From contig JAHDSF010000043.1 of the NCBI GenBank assembly GCA_018432935.1, positions 32,389-96,388 on the forward strand: 64,000 nt of DNA. The letters run 5' to 3'. The notes under the pieces were generated by a model, which made no database searches, was not told the DNA's origin, and saw only the letters and a program-made list of their open reading frames with translations. This document shows positions 1 through 8,923 of the stretch, in pieces. The number at the start of each line of letters is the position of its first letter. Within the stretch, counting starts at the first letter, position 1. Source of the DNA: Rhodospirillales bacterium (GTDB taxonomy: Bacteria > Pseudomonadota > Alphaproteobacteria > Rhodospirillales > Shumkoniaceae). The position numbers were made by a program, and so were the translations under genes.

Positions 1-1299
1 CTTGCGGATCACCGGGCTGCCTGCGTTGAAAGCATCGACCGCCTTGCGCCGCGTCGAATACTCCGACGAGGCGAGGATGCGTTCGACCATCGACGGCAGG
101 CGGAAGTGCTCGATCCTCTGGTGGTAGGGCGTGACGTCGCAGCCCGACTCGCGTGCGTAGAAGTTGAGGCGCCGGATCGCGACCGGATCGCGGCCGAGGG
201 TGCGGGCGATCTGGTCCATCATCGTCTCGGCCGCCATCATGCCCTGCGGCCCGCCGAAGCCGCGGAACGCGGTGTTCGACTGGGTATTGGTCTTGCATGC
301 CAGCCCGCGCAGCCGGGCATGGGGGTAGAAGTAGGCGTTGTCGGCGTGGCTGAGGGCGCGCGAGATCACCGCCGCCGAAAGGTCCGCCGACCATCCGCAG
401 CGCGCCGCCAGGTCCATCGTCACGGCGCGGATCCGCCCCTCCCCGTCGAGGCCGACCTGCCAGCGCAGCAGGAAGTCGTGGCGCTTGCCGGTCACCGTCA
501 TGTCGGTGTCGCGGTCGAGCCGCAGCTTGACCGGGCGTGCGGTCTTGCGCGCCAGCACCGCGGCGATGCCGGCGACCAGCGTCGCCTGGCTCTCCTTGCC
601 GCCGAACCCGCCGCCCATGCGCCGCACCTCGACGGCAACCGCGTGCTGGGGAATCCCCAGCAACCGGGCCACCATGTGCTGCACCTCGGTCGGATGCTGG
701 GTGCCCGACAGCACCAGCATGTCGCCGTCCTCCTGCGGGACCGCCAGCGCGCACTGGGTTTCGAGATAGAAATGCTCCTGGCCGCCGACCATCAGCTCGC
801 CGTCGAGACGGACGGCGGCTTTCGCCAACTCCGCATCCGGCTCGCCACGCAGCATCTCGACCGGGTCCAGCACCCAGCGCTTCTTCTCGTAGGCCTCCCG
901 CAGGTCGAGCAGCGCCGGCAGCGGTGTCGCCTCCAGGCGCACCAGCGACGCCGCCTCGCGCGCCTGGGCGGGGCTGGCCGCCGCGACCGCCGCCACCGGA
1001 TGGCCGACGTACTCCGCCACCTCGGGCGGCAGCAGCGGCTCGCTTGAGAATGCGGGTGCTATGTCGTTGACGCCGGGAATGTCGGCGGCGGTGACGATCG
1101 CCGCCACCCCCGGCACGGCCAGCGCGGCCGCGGCATCGATCGCGGTCAGCCTGGCGTGCGGCCACGGGCTGGTGACGAGGTGGGCGTGCAGGCAGCCTTT
1201 CGGCTCCGGCATGTCATCGAGGTAGACGGCCTCGCCGGTGACGTGTTTGCGGGCGCTGTCGTGGGCGACCGCAGCATGGACTCCCCCCGGCGGGCTCAC
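1..1299 (-). CDS. xdhB: Xanthine dehydrogenase, molybdopterin-binding subunit (partial, C-terminus outside window)
   Basis: This is the large molybdenum-cofactor subunit of a xanthine dehydrogenase, which hydroxylates hypoxanthine or xanthine. Reading the minus strand from a GTG at 1299 gives 433 uninterrupted codons that run off the left edge, so roughly the N-terminal 55 percent is present. Visible family features are the N-terminal stretch HVTGEAVYLDDMPEPKG, the glycine-rich cofactor loop MGGGFGGKESQ near residues 226-236 and the cofactor segment AFRGFGGPQG near residues 343-352. The GTG start overlaps the TGA of xdhA (GTGA), so the two subunits are translationally coupled. No xdhC lies next to this pair; the only one in the window is at 21923. 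The catalytic Glu region lies outside the window, so activity cannot be checked. Confidence 0.92.
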   Translation of the reverse strand, partial: MSPPGGVHAAVAHDSARKHVTGEAVYLDDMPEPKGCLHAHLVTSPWPHARLTAIDAAAALAVPGVAAIVTAADIPGVNDIAPAFSSEPLLPPEVAEYVGHPVAAVAAASPAQAREAASLVRLEATPLPALLDLREAYEKKRWVLDPVEMLRGEPDAELAKAAVRLDGELMVGGQEHFYLETQCALAVPQEDGDMLVLSGTQHPTEVQHMVARLLGIPQHAVAVEVRRMGGGFGGKESQATLVAGIAAVLARKTARPVKLRLDRDTDMTVTGKRHDFLLRWQVGLDGEGRIRAVTMDLAARCGWSADLSAAVISRALSHADNAYFYPHARLRGLACKTNTQSNTAFRGFGGPQGMMAAETMMDQIARTLGRDPVAIRRLNFYARESGCDVTPYHQRIEHFRLPSMVERILASSEYSTRRKAVDAFNAGSPVIRK

Positions 1300-2738
1300 G
1301 GCGCACCTTCCAGGGCGTCAAGCGTGGCCGCGACGCCCGCCGGCCCCGCCGTGTCCCACCACAGGCGCTCCAGCAGGTTGCCGCACACGGTCGCCCGGTA
1401 CCCTGCGCTGCCGCGGACGTCGCTGATCGGGCGCACCGCGCGCCGGGCCGCTTCGCCGGCGGCGCGCGCCGTCTCCAGGCTCCACAGCCTGCCGGTGAGC
1501 GCGACCTCGACCTCCGGCGTCCGCAGCGGCCGTTCGGCGATGCCGCCGAACGCCACCCGCGCCCTGGTTACCCGGCCGTCCTCGACCGACAGCGCGAAGG
1601 CTGCCGAAACGGCGGCGATATCCTGGTCGATGCGCCTGGCCACCTTGTAGGCGCGCACCAGCGTCGCCGCGCCCGGCGCCGGAATGCGGACGGAGACGAC
1701 GACCTCGCCCGGCCGCAGCACGGTCTTTCGGTAGCCGGTGACGAAGTCCTCGACCGCCACCGTCCGGCGGCCTTCGCGCGAAGCCAGTTCGACCGACGCG
1801 CCGAGGGCGATCAGCGGCGGCAACGTGTCGCCGATCGGCGAGGCGTTGGCGAGGTTGCCGCCGATGGTGCCGACGGCGCGGATCTGGGCGGCGCCGATGC
1901 GCCGCACCAGGGCGCCGACGCTCGGCGCCAGCGCCGAGATCGCCTCCAGCGCGTCGGCATAGGGGACGGCGGCGCCGATCACGGTATCGCGGCCCTCGCG
2001 GCCGACGGCAGCAAGCTCGCCGACGCGCGCCAGCGAGACGACGCAGCGCGGCTCCTCGTGCCGCTTGGTGATGCGCAGGCCGAGATCGGTGCCGCCCGCC
2101 AGCACCCAGGCCTCGGGCTCCTCCGCCAGCACGGCCAGCGCAGCATCGAGGTCGCGCGGCGCGACGAAGCGGCCGCCGCCGGCGCGGTAGTCGAGAGGCT
2201 GGGCACAGTCGCGCTCCAGGGTGGCGGCGATCTCCGCCTCTTCGACCGCAGGCGCTATCACCGGCAGGGCGCGCGCCGCCTCCAGGATCGGGCGGTAGCC
2301 GGTGCAGCGGCAAAGGTTGCCGGCAATCGCGTCGAGGATGGTTTCGTCATCCCGCTCCGGCCGTCGCGCCAGCGCCGCCAGGGCGATCGCGAAGCCGGGC
2401 GAGCAGAAGCCGCACTGGGTGCCGTGGGTGTCGGCCAGCAGGCGTTGCGCCGGGTGCAGGCTGCCGTCCCCGCGCGCCAGCCCCTCGGCGGTGACGACCG
2501 CGCGGCCGTCCACCTGCGGCAGCATGAGGATGCACGCGTTCACCGCCCGCCAGTCGAGCCTGGCCCGCCGCGGCGTACCGATCAGCACCGAGCAGGCGCC
2601 GCAGTCGCCCTCGGCGCAGCCTTCCTTGACCGCCGTCAGCCCCTGGCCGCGCAGCCACTCCAGCAGCGTCGTATGCGGAGGGAGTCCGCTCAGGCGGCAG
2701 GGCCGGCCGTTCAGGAAGAACCGGATCTCGGGGCGCAT
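1296..2738 (-). CDS. xdhA: Xanthine dehydrogenase small subunit (2Fe-2S + FAD)
   Basis: This 480-residue subunit carries electrons from the Mo centre of XdhB to NAD. The N-terminus holds a plant-type 2Fe-2S cluster (CAEGDCGAC near residue 41, then a further Cys in NACILM). A second 2Fe-2S domain follows with QCGFCSPGF and CRCTGYRPI near residues 110-150. From about residue 190 comes a CO-dehydrogenase-type FAD domain with VLAGGTDLGL and TIGGNLANASPIGD. Fe-S and FAD modules on one chain with Mo on another is the normal bacterial XdhA/XdhB layout. The length matches the family, and the 3' end overlaps xdhB by 4 nt. Upstream lies a 263-nt gap with short repeats. Confidence 0.93.
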   Translation of the reverse strand: MRPEIRFFLNGRPCRLSGLPPHTTLLEWLRGQGLTAVKEGCAEGDCGACSVLIGTPRRARLDWRAVNACILMLPQVDGRAVVTAEGLARGDGSLHPAQRLLADTHGTQCGFCSPGFAIALAALARRPERDDETILDAIAGNLCRCTGYRPILEAARALPVIAPAVEEAEIAATLERDCAQPLDYRAGGGRFVAPRDLDAALAVLAEEPEAWVLAGGTDLGLRITKRHEEPRCVVSLARVGELAAVGREGRDTVIGAAVPYADALEAISALAPSVGALVRRIGAAQIRAVGTIGGNLANASPIGDTLPPLIALGASVELASREGRRTVAVEDFVTGYRKTVLRPGEVVVSVRIPAPGAATLVRAYKVARRIDQDIAAVSAAFALSVEDGRVTRARVAFGGIAERPLRTPEVEVALTGRLWSLETARAAGEAARRAVRPISDVRGSAGYRATVCGNLLERLWWDTAGPAGVAATLDALEGAP

Positions 2739-2769
2739 CGGAGCACTGCGATTGCGAATGTCGGTTTTA

Positions 2770-2802
2770 TTTGATCACAGATGGACACGGATGAACACGG
2801 GG
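2770..2802. repeat. Solo half-copy of the ATCCGTGTTCATCCGTG repeat
   Basis: The stretch reads as tandem ACACGGAT-type units (GATGGACACGGATGAACACGG). It matches the inverted repeats that flank the GxxExxY gene at 17766-18226, but here there is no gene with it. It lies next to the 105-bp inverted-repeat element that follows. Confidence 0.7.
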
Positions 2803-2820
2803 TAATCCAGAGCCGTCATT

Positions 2821-2925
2821 GTCATTCCCGCGAAGGCTGGAATCCAGACTGGAGAGCCATGAACTGCAAACCAGCTTGTCCGGAACCGGCCGCCATTTCT
2901 GGATTCCCGCCTTCGCGGGAATGAC
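2821..2925. repeat. MITE-like inverted-repeat element, family A, copy 1
   Basis: Two 27-nt arms (GTCATTCCCGCGAAGGC..., 2821-2847, and its near-perfect reverse complement ending CGCGGGAATGAC, 2899-2925) enclose about 50 nt. Each arm is itself partly palindromic. A second element of almost the same length (104 bp) is at 8788-8891 and a single arm is at 14249-14275. It lies downstream of tex and may also fold as a transcript end. Confidence 0.8.
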
Positions 2926-3001
2926 GACTAGTGTACGAGGTCTGCGGCTGGTTCTCGCTCCTCAGCGATGATCCAATGGACATGAAGCCGCCCGCGGGAC
3001 G

Positions 3002-5308
3002 TCATTTCCTCTTCATCGCTTCCCGCAGCGCCGCAGCGAGGGCGCCCTCGGACTGGGCGGGAGGCTTGGGCGACGGGGAATGGCGGGGCGCCGGGCGCGA
3101 GGCGGAGGGCTGCTGCCGCTCGCGCTGCGGCCGGGTGCCGTCGTCGCTGCGCATCGATAGCGCGATCCGCTTGCGCTTGACGTCGACCTCGATCACCCGG
3201 ACGTGGACGACGTCGCCCGCCTTGACCACCTCGCGCGGGTCCTTGACGAAGCGGTCGGCGAGCTGGGAGACGTGGACCAGCCCGTCCTGGTGGACGCCGA
3301 TGTCGACGAAGGCGCCGAAGTTGGCGACGTTGGTGACCGTTCCCTCAAGCCGCATGCCGGGGACCAGGTCCTTGATCTCCTCCACCCCTTCCTTGAAGGC
3401 GGCGGTCTTGAACTCGGGGCGCGGGTCGCGGCCGGGTTTTTCCAGTTCGGCCAGGATGTCCTTGACCGTCGGCAAGCCGAAGCGGTCGTCGACGAATACC
3501 GCCGGGTCGAGGCTGCGCAGGGCGCGGCTGTCGCCCATCAGCGCGCGCAGGTCGCGGCCGCAGGCGGCGACGATGCGCTGGGCCAGCCCGTAGGCCTCGG
3601 GGTGCACCGCCGAGGCGTCGAGCGGCTCCTCGCCGTTCGGGATGCGCAGGAAGCCGGCACACAGCTCGAACGTCCGCGGACCCAGCCTGGCCACCTTGAG
3701 GAGCTGCTTTCGGGTGCGGAACGGTCCTTCGGCGTCGCGGTGGGCGATGATCGCCTCGGCCAGCGAGGCGCCCAGCCCCGACACGCGGGCGAGCAGCGAC
3801 GCCGAGGCGGTGTTGAGATCGACGCCGACCGCGTTCACCGCATCCTCCACCACCGCGTCGAGCGCGCGGGCGAGGCGGCCCTGGTCGACGTCGTGCTGGT
3901 ACTGGCCGACGCCGATCGACTTGGGGTCGATCTTGACCAGCTCGGCCAACGGGTCCTGGAGGCGCCGGGCGATCGAAACCGCGCCACGCAGCGAGACGTC
4001 GAGGCCGGGCAGCTCGGCCGAGGCCGCCGCCGAGGCGGAGTAGACCGAGGCCCCCGCCTCGCTCACCACCACCTTGATCGGTTTCGGCGCCGGCATGGCG
4101 GCGATGATCTCCGAAGCGAGCCGGTCGGTCTCGCGGCTGGCGGTGCCGTTGCCGATCGCCACCAGCTCGACCCTGTGCTTGCGGATCAGGTGGGCGAGCT
4201 CGGCCATCGCGCCTTGGACGTCGTTCCTGGGCTGGAACGGGTAGACGGTGGCGGTGTCCAGCACCTTGCCGGTGCCGTCCACGACCGCGACCTTGACCCC
4301 GGTCCGGATGCCGGGGTCGAGCCCCATGGTGGCGCGCGAGCCGGCCGGCGCCGCCAGCAGCAGGTCCTTGAGGTTGCGGGCGAAGACGTGGATCGCCTCT
4401 TCCTCGGCCCGCTCGCGCAGCTCGGTCATCAGATCGAGCGAGAGATGCAGCGAGATCTTCACCCGCCACGCCCAGCGCGCCACCTCCAGCAGCCACGTGT
4501 CCGCCGCCTTGCCGGGAATGGCGATGCGATAGGCGTTGGCGATCATCCGCTCCACCGGCTTCACGGGCGAGGCGTCCTCGGCATCGACCTCGATGTCGAC
4601 GGAAAGAAAGCCCTCGTTGCGCCCGCGCAGCATGGCCAGCGCGCGGTGACTGGGCGCCTTCGCCCACGGCTCGGCGTGATCGAAGTAGTCGGAGAACTTC
4701 GCCCCTTCTTCCGCCTTGCCTTCGACAACCCTGGCGCGCAGCACGGCCTTCCCCTTGAGGTAGCCGCGCAAGGACCCGACCAGGTCGGCGTTCTCGGCGA
4801 AGGTCTCGGCCAGGATGTCGCGCGCGCCTTCGAGCGCCGCCTTGGCGTCCGGCACCTGATCGGTGACGAAGCCAGCCGCCAGCTCGGCCGGGACTACGGA
4901 ACGGTCGGCGAGGATCGCCTCGGCGAGCGGCCCCAAGCCGCGCTCGCGGGCGATCTCGGCCTTGGTGCGGCGCTTCGGGCGATAGGGCAGGTACAGGTCT
5001 TCCAGCTCCGCCTTGGTGACGGCGGCTGCGATCTTCCCTTCCAGCTCGTCGGTCAGCTTGCCCTGCTCGCGGATCGAGTCCAGCACCGTGGCGCGCCGCG
5101 CCTCCAGCTCGCGCAGATAGGCGAGCCGCTCCTCCAGCGTCCGAAGCTGGGTGTCGTCGAGCCCGCCCGTCGCCTCCTTCCGGTAGCGGGCAATGAACGG
5201 CACCGTCGCGCCCTCGTCCAGAAGCGCGACCGCCGCGCCCACCTGGGCCGGCTTGCAGGCGATCTCGGCGGCGATGGTGGCGGCGATGCGGTCGGCGGCG
5301 GCAGTCAT
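3002..5308 (-). CDS. tex: Transcription accessory protein Tex
   Basis: This is a 768-residue Tex/YhgF protein, a nucleic-acid-binding factor of the transcription apparatus found in nearly all bacteria. The N-terminal helical region ([15 protein letters not shown] and [21 protein letters not shown] near residues 40-125) is typical. The central YqgF-like RNase H fold appears as [17 protein letters not shown] near residue 330. A helix-hairpin-helix region (VGVDLNTAS...LLARVSGLG) follows near residue 490. The C-terminus carries an S1 RNA-binding domain ([21 protein letters not shown]) near residues 650-720 and a basic, Pro-rich tail. Length and domain order are normal. It appears to be a single-gene unit unrelated to the catabolic genes around it. 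Confidence 0.97.
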   Translation of the reverse strand: MTAAADRIAATIAAEIACKPAQVGAAVALLDEGATVPFIARYRKEATGGLDDTQLRTLEERLAYLRELEARRATVLDSIREQGKLTDELEGKIAAAVTKAELEDLYLPYRPKRRTKAEIARERGLGPLAEAILADRSVVPAELAAGFVTDQVPDAKAALEGARDILAETFAENADLVGSLRGYLKGKAVLRARVVEGKAEEGAKFSDYFDHAEPWAKAPSHRALAMLRGRNEGFLSVDIEVDAEDASPVKPVERMIANAYRIAIPGKAADTWLLEVARWAWRVKISLHLSLDLMTELRERAEEEAIHVFARNLKDLLLAAPAGSRATMGLDPGIRTGVKVAVVDGTGKVLDTATVYPFQPRNDVQGAMAELAHLIRKHRVELVAIGNGTASRETDRLASEIIAAMPAPKPIKVVVSEAGASVYSASAAASAELPGLDVSLRGAVSIARRLQDPLAELVKIDPKSIGVGQYQHDVDQGRLARALDAVVEDAVNAVGVDLNTASASLLARVSGLGASLAEAIIAHRDAEGPFRTRKQLLKVARLGPRTFELCAGFLRIPNGEEPLDASAVHPEAYGLAQRIVAACGRDLRALMGDSRALRSLDPAVFVDDRFGLPTVKDILAELEKPGRDPRPEFKTAAFKEGVEEIKDLVPGMRLEGTVTNVANFGAFVDIGVHQDGLVHVSQLADRFVKDPREVVKAGDVVHVRVIEVDVKRKRIALSMRSDDGTRPQRERQQPSASRPAPRHSPSPKPPAQSEGALAAALREAMKRK

Positions 5309-5697
5309 TCAGGACCTCGTGGCAGGTTTCGCGGCGGCGACGATAGGACAACGGGACCCGCATGCCAACGCCTTGACATCCGTCGGGGCGGAGAGCGGCG
5401 CGGTTTCGACTCGCCGGTATCGGAATCCCTCCTGCCCTGGCGAAGAGGGCTGCTTCGAGGGCGGTCGAATTTTGGGCAAGCACTTGCGAATCGATCGCGA
5501 TATCCTCATTCGCCTCTTGGCAGGCCGCAGGCCGCCGACCGCCCAATAATTGGTCCGCCTGCTCGGAGATTGGGCTGGACGAATTGATTTGACTAAGGAA
5601 TCGGCCTCCGCCTGTAATCGCACAACCTTCGCTGGCGGGGAGGCGCGGTTTGGCGGAGGTCGGACTGTAAAGGTCACGTTAGGACAAGGAGGGCCCC
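5309..5697. other. Intergenic region between tex and the polyamine-type ABC operon
   Basis: This 389-nt stretch separates two divergent transcription units. I see a good sigma-70-like promoter for the rightward operon (annotated separately) and a strong Shine-Dalgarno sequence (AAGGAGGG) just before the ATG at 5698. ORFs across it in several frames look like GC-driven shadows without family features. I see no other structured element. Confidence 0.6.
5589..5618 (+). promoter_or_regulatory. Putative sigma-70 promoter of the 5698-11121 operon
   Basis: A -35 box TTGACT (5589-5594) and a -10 box TGTAAT (5613-5618) are separated by 18 nt. The predicted start would lie near 5625, giving a leader of about 73 nt. 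This is pattern recognition only. Confidence 0.45.
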
Positions 5698-6792
5698 ATG
5701 GCCGATTTCGGGACGTCACTGGATCGCCGCAGATTCCTCAAGTTGTGCGCAGCCGCTTCGGCGGTTACCGCGCTGCCCCTCGCAACCCGGCCGGCGCAGG
5801 CCAAGGCCAGCGCGGTTTACTGGCTGACGTGGGAGAACCTCGCCAAGGCGGAATACCTGGCGCCGTACCTGGCGGCAGGCGGGGTGCCGATCACCAAGGG
5901 CTTCATCGGCAGCGACGACGAGCAGTTCGCCAAGCTGCGGGCCGGCGGCGGCTCGGAGTGGGACCTGATCACGCCGGGCATCGACAAGGCCGAGCTGTAC
6001 ATCGCCTCCAACCTGCTGCAGCCGCTAGACCTTTCAAAGATCCCGAACGCCGCGCACCTCTATGCGCCGTTCAAGACCTCGCCGCTCGGCAAGAAGGATG
6101 GCAAGACCTACAACATCCCCTTCTACTGGGGCATCAATCCGATCGTCTATCGCGCCGACCTGATGGACAAGGAGCCCGATTGGTCGACCCTGTTCGAGGG
6201 AGAGAAGTACAAGGGCCGGCTGGCGATGCGCGACTACGCGCTGGAGGGCATCGTGATCTCCGCCCTCTACGTCGGCATCCCCCGCGACAAGCTGTTCAAG
6301 ATGGGTGCCAAGGAGCTGGCCGAGTGCAAGAAGGCCCTGCTCGCCCAGAAGAAGCTGCTGCGCACCTACTGGAACTCGATCGGCGACCTCACCAACCTGT
6401 TCGCCTCGGGCGAGGTCGTGTGCGCGTTCTCGTGGGTGCCGCCGTACTACGACCTCAAGGCCCGCGGCCTCAACATGGGGATGGCCAAGCCGAAGCAGGG
6501 CGTCATCGGCTGGTGCGATTCGCTCGCCATCCCGGCGCAGTCGAAGCCGGAGGGCGTCGAGGCTGCGCACGCGCTGATCAACTACCTGCTCGGGCCCGAA
6601 TACGGTAAGCTGCTGGCCGTCGGTGGCCCCTACGCCCAGAGCACCGACATCGCGCGCTCCTCGCTCACCGACGAGCAGCAGGAACGCATCTTCGTCAAGG
6701 ACCTGGGCGTCATGGACTCCTTCGTCTGGAAGGAGAATCCCGCAAACTACGGCGACTGGGTGCGCTTGTGGAACGAAGTGAAAGCGAGCTGA
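5698..6792 (+). CDS. ABC transporter periplasmic binding protein, spermidine/putrescine (PotD) type
   Basis: This 364-residue protein is the solute receptor of the importer encoded by the next three genes. It begins with a twin-arginine signal (DRRRFLKLCAAASA, residues 10-23), so it is probably exported folded by the Tat system. The mature part is a family-1 periplasmic binding fold with PotD-like features: VYWLTWENLAKAEYLAPY near residue 42, DLITPGIDKAELYIASNLLQPLD, PFYWGINPIVYRADLM and the late YLLGPEYGKLLAVGGPYAQ. The start ATG follows a strong ribosome site. Because the operon ends in a dihydropyrimidinase, the natural ligand may be a ureido, hydantoin or pyrimidine derivative rather than a polyamine; that is inference. 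Confidence 0.88.
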   Translation: MADFGTSLDRRRFLKLCAAASAVTALPLATRPAQAKASAVYWLTWENLAKAEYLAPYLAAGGVPITKGFIGSDDEQFAKLRAGGGSEWDLITPGIDKAELYIASNLLQPLDLSKIPNAAHLYAPFKTSPLGKKDGKTYNIPFYWGINPIVYRADLMDKEPDWSTLFEGEKYKGRLAMRDYALEGIVISALYVGIPRDKLFKMGAKELAECKKALLAQKKLLRTYWNSIGDLTNLFASGEVVCAFSWVPPYYDLKARGLNMGMAKPKQGVIGWCDSLAIPAQSKPEGVEAAHALINYLLGPEYGKLLAVGGPYAQSTDIARSSLTDEQQERIFVKDLGVMDSFVWKENPANYGDWVRLWNEVKAS

Positions 6793-7871
6793 GCGGAGAC
6801 GCCGGTGATGAGGGGGCGCAAAGCCCCCTCCTCGTCGCCCGCAACCTGACCAAGGACTACGGGCCCGTGCGGGCGGTCAGAAGCGTCGACTTCACCCTCC
6901 GCCACGACAGCTTTGTCACCATCCTCGGGCCCTCCGGGTGCGGCAAGACCTCGATCCTGCGCATGATCGGAGGCTTCGAGGCGGTGAGCGGCGGCGAACT
7001 CACGCTCGACGGCGTCGACATCACCGCGGTGCCGGCCAACCGGCGCCCCGTCAACACGGTGTTCCAGCAGTACGCGCTGTTCCCGCATCTCAGCGTGCGC
7101 GACAATGTCGCCTTCGGGCTCCGGATGAAGGGCCGCACCGCCGAGATGGCAAAACGGGTCGACGAGGCGCTCGCCATCGTCCGCATGGAGGCGATGGCGG
7201 ACCGCTTCCCCGCCCAGCTTTCCGGCGGCCAGCAGCAGCGGGTCGCGCTGGCCCGCGCGTTCGTCAACCAGCCCCGCCTGCTGCTCCTCGACGAGCCCCT
7301 CTCGGCGCTCGACCGCAAGATGCGCAAGCACATGCAGATCGAGCTCAAGGAGCTGCGCCAGCGTCTCGGCATGACGTTCTTCTACGTCACCCACGACCAG
7401 GACGAGGCGTTCGCGCTGTCGGACTGGATGATCGTCATGAACCATGGCGTCATCGAGCAGCAGGGCGCGCCGCAGGACATCTACCGTCGCCCCGCCAACG
7501 CCTATGTCGCCGATTTCATCGGCGGCGCCAACCTGGTGCCGGTCACGGTGATGGCCAAGCGCGACGGCGTGGCCGGCGCCGACACCCCGATGGGTCGCAT
7601 CGAATGCCCCTGCGCGGCAGGGGTGGCCGCCGGAAGTACCGCCTTCCTGTGCCTGCGGGCGGAGCATCTGGTGCTGTCGCCAGCCGCGACGGCGCGGGCC
7701 TTCGACGGCGTCGTCACCCATGTCATCTTCCAGGGCGACAGCAAGATCGTCGAGGTCGAGGGCGCCGGCCGCAGGCTGACTCTCACCGCCGCGGGCACCG
7801 ACGGAGTCGAGCCCGGCAGCGCGGTCAGGGTCGGCTTCGACGACGCCCACGCCTGGATCGTGGCCGGCTGA
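6768..7871 (+). CDS. ABC transporter ATPase, PotA type
   Basis: This ATPase powers the 5698-9700 importer. Walker A is GPSGCGKTS (near residue 56), the Q-loop is VFQQYALFPHL, the ABC signature is LSGGQQQRVALARA, Walker B is LLLLDEPLSALD and the H-loop is YVTHDQDEA. A C-terminal TOBE-like domain occupies about residues 270-365. The start shown is a GTG that overlaps the binding-protein gene by 25 nt. No other ATG or GTG is in frame before the conserved ARNLTKDYGPVRAV, so this start or a nearby CTG must be used. A GC-rich hairpin (GGGGGC...GCCCCC, about 6813-6829) lies inside the first codons and may limit translation. Confidence 0.92.
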   Translation: MERSESELSGDAGDEGAQSPLLVARNLTKDYGPVRAVRSVDFTLRHDSFVTILGPSGCGKTSILRMIGGFEAVSGGELTLDGVDITAVPANRRPVNTVFQQYALFPHLSVRDNVAFGLRMKGRTAEMAKRVDEALAIVRMEAMADRFPAQLSGGQQQRVALARAFVNQPRLLLLDEPLSALDRKMRKHMQIELKELRQRLGMTFFYVTHDQDEAFALSDWMIVMNHGVIEQQGAPQDIYRRPANAYVADFIGGANLVPVTVMAKRDGVAGADTPMGRIECPCAAGVAAGSTAFLCLRAEHLVLSPAATARAFDGVVTHVIFQGDSKIVEVEGAGRRLTLTAAGTDGVEPGSAVRVGFDDAHAWIVAG

Positions 7872-8752
7872 TGGCCAGCCTGGAGGACACCCGGCGCAAG
7901 GAGTTCGCCGTCCTGGCGACGCCTGCGGTTCTGTTCGTCGGCGCGTTCTGCATCGCGCCGCTGGCGCTGCTGTTCCTCTACAGTTTCTACCGGGTCGACT
8001 TCGTCGCCATGGTTCCGGACCTCAACCTGCGGAACTACGCGACCGTAGTCACCAGCGAGACCTACCGCACGCTGATCGGCAAGGCGATGCTGCACGGCGC
8101 CCTGGTCGCCGGCTTCACCGCCGTGCTCGCCTATCCGCTCGCGTTCTTCATCGCCATGCGGGTCAAGGTCTACAAGGCGGCGCTGCTGACCGCGCTCCTG
8201 ATCCCGCTCTACACCGGCGACCTGGTGCGCATCTTCGCCTGGCGCGTGGTGCTGGGCGCCGAGGGCATCCTCAACACCTTCCTGCTGTGGATCGGCGCCA
8301 CCGAACAGCCGATCATGGCGCTGCTGTTCAGCACCGGGGCGTCGCTTCTGGTGCTGACCTACAACTACCTGCCGTTCATGGTGCTGGCGATCTGGATCGC
8401 GCTGGAGCTGCTCGACCGCTCGCTGCTGGAGGCGGCGGCCGATCTCGGCGCCGGACGCTTCCGCACCTTCCGCCACGTGGTCCTGCCGCTGACCCTGCCG
8501 GGGGTACTGGTCGGCGCCCTGATGGTGTTTGCCCTGGTGATCGGCGACTACCTGACGCCGCAGCTGATCGGCGGCAGCTCGGGCGTGACCGTGATCAGCG
8601 CCATCCACGACCTGTTCGGCGCCGCCTTCGATTGGCCGCTGGGCGGCGCCATCGCGTGGGTGCTGATGGCGGTGCTGGTCACGCTGATCGCCGCCCTGGC
8701 GACGCTGGCCCTGCGCAGCCGGCTGGGCCGCGCGCTGCTGCGGACGAGGTGA
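7871..8752 (+). CDS. ABC transporter permease, PotB type
   Basis: This 293-residue inner-membrane protein begins MASLEDTRRKEFAVLATPAV. Its ATG shares one base with the TGA of the ATPase gene (TGATG). It shows about six membrane spans, starting with VLFVGAFCIAPLALLFLYSF. The cytoplasmic coupling EAA loop reads LLEAAADLGAGRFRTFRHVVLPLTLPG near residues 185-210, in which EAAADLGA contacts the ATPase. PotB-type features include LIPLYTGDLVRIFAWRVVLG. A longer in-frame ORF begins further upstream, but that part is a shadow of the ATPase gene. Confidence 0.92.
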   Translation: MASLEDTRRKEFAVLATPAVLFVGAFCIAPLALLFLYSFYRVDFVAMVPDLNLRNYATVVTSETYRTLIGKAMLHGALVAGFTAVLAYPLAFFIAMRVKVYKAALLTALLIPLYTGDLVRIFAWRVVLGAEGILNTFLLWIGATEQPIMALLFSTGASLLVLTYNYLPFMVLAIWIALELLDRSLLEAAADLGAGRFRTFRHVVLPLTLPGVLVGALMVFALVIGDYLTPQLIGGSSGVTVISAIHDLFGAAFDWPLGGAIAWVLMAVLVTLIAALATLALRSRLGRALLRTR

Positions 8753-8787
8753 GGCGATGGAAGGCTTTTCCGTGCGTTCCCCTCGCC

Positions 8788-8891
8788 GTCATTCCCGCAT
8801 AAGCGGGAATCCAGAACGAACGCCCGTTTCAGACCCGGAACCGTCACCGTCGCGAAACTCCGCGATGGATTCCCGCTTTCGCGCGAATGAC
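8788..8891. repeat. MITE-like inverted-repeat element, family A, copy 2, inside the operon
   Basis: Arms 8788-8814 (GTCATTCCCGCATAAGCGG...) and 8866-8891 (...TTCGCGCGAATGAC) are inverted copies. They match the element at 2821-2925 in arm sequence and total length (104 versus 105 bp). It separates the two permease genes, which would otherwise be expected to touch. As RNA it would fold into two hairpins and could lower expression of everything downstream. Confidence 0.8.
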
Positions 8892-8923
8892 GAGGAAGAC
8901 GCAATTCCGATGGAGCCTCGTTG

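Noticed and set aside
3203..5587. A 794-codon open frame on the plus strand opposite tex
   Set aside because: It is antisense to a clear Tex protein, has a low-complexity His/Asp/Gly/Arg-rich composition and no family features. Long antisense frames are expected at this GC content.
5309..5719. A 136-codon minus-strand frame upstream of tex
   Set aside because: It covers the promoter region of the ABC operon, overlaps that operon's start and has no domain or ribosome site.
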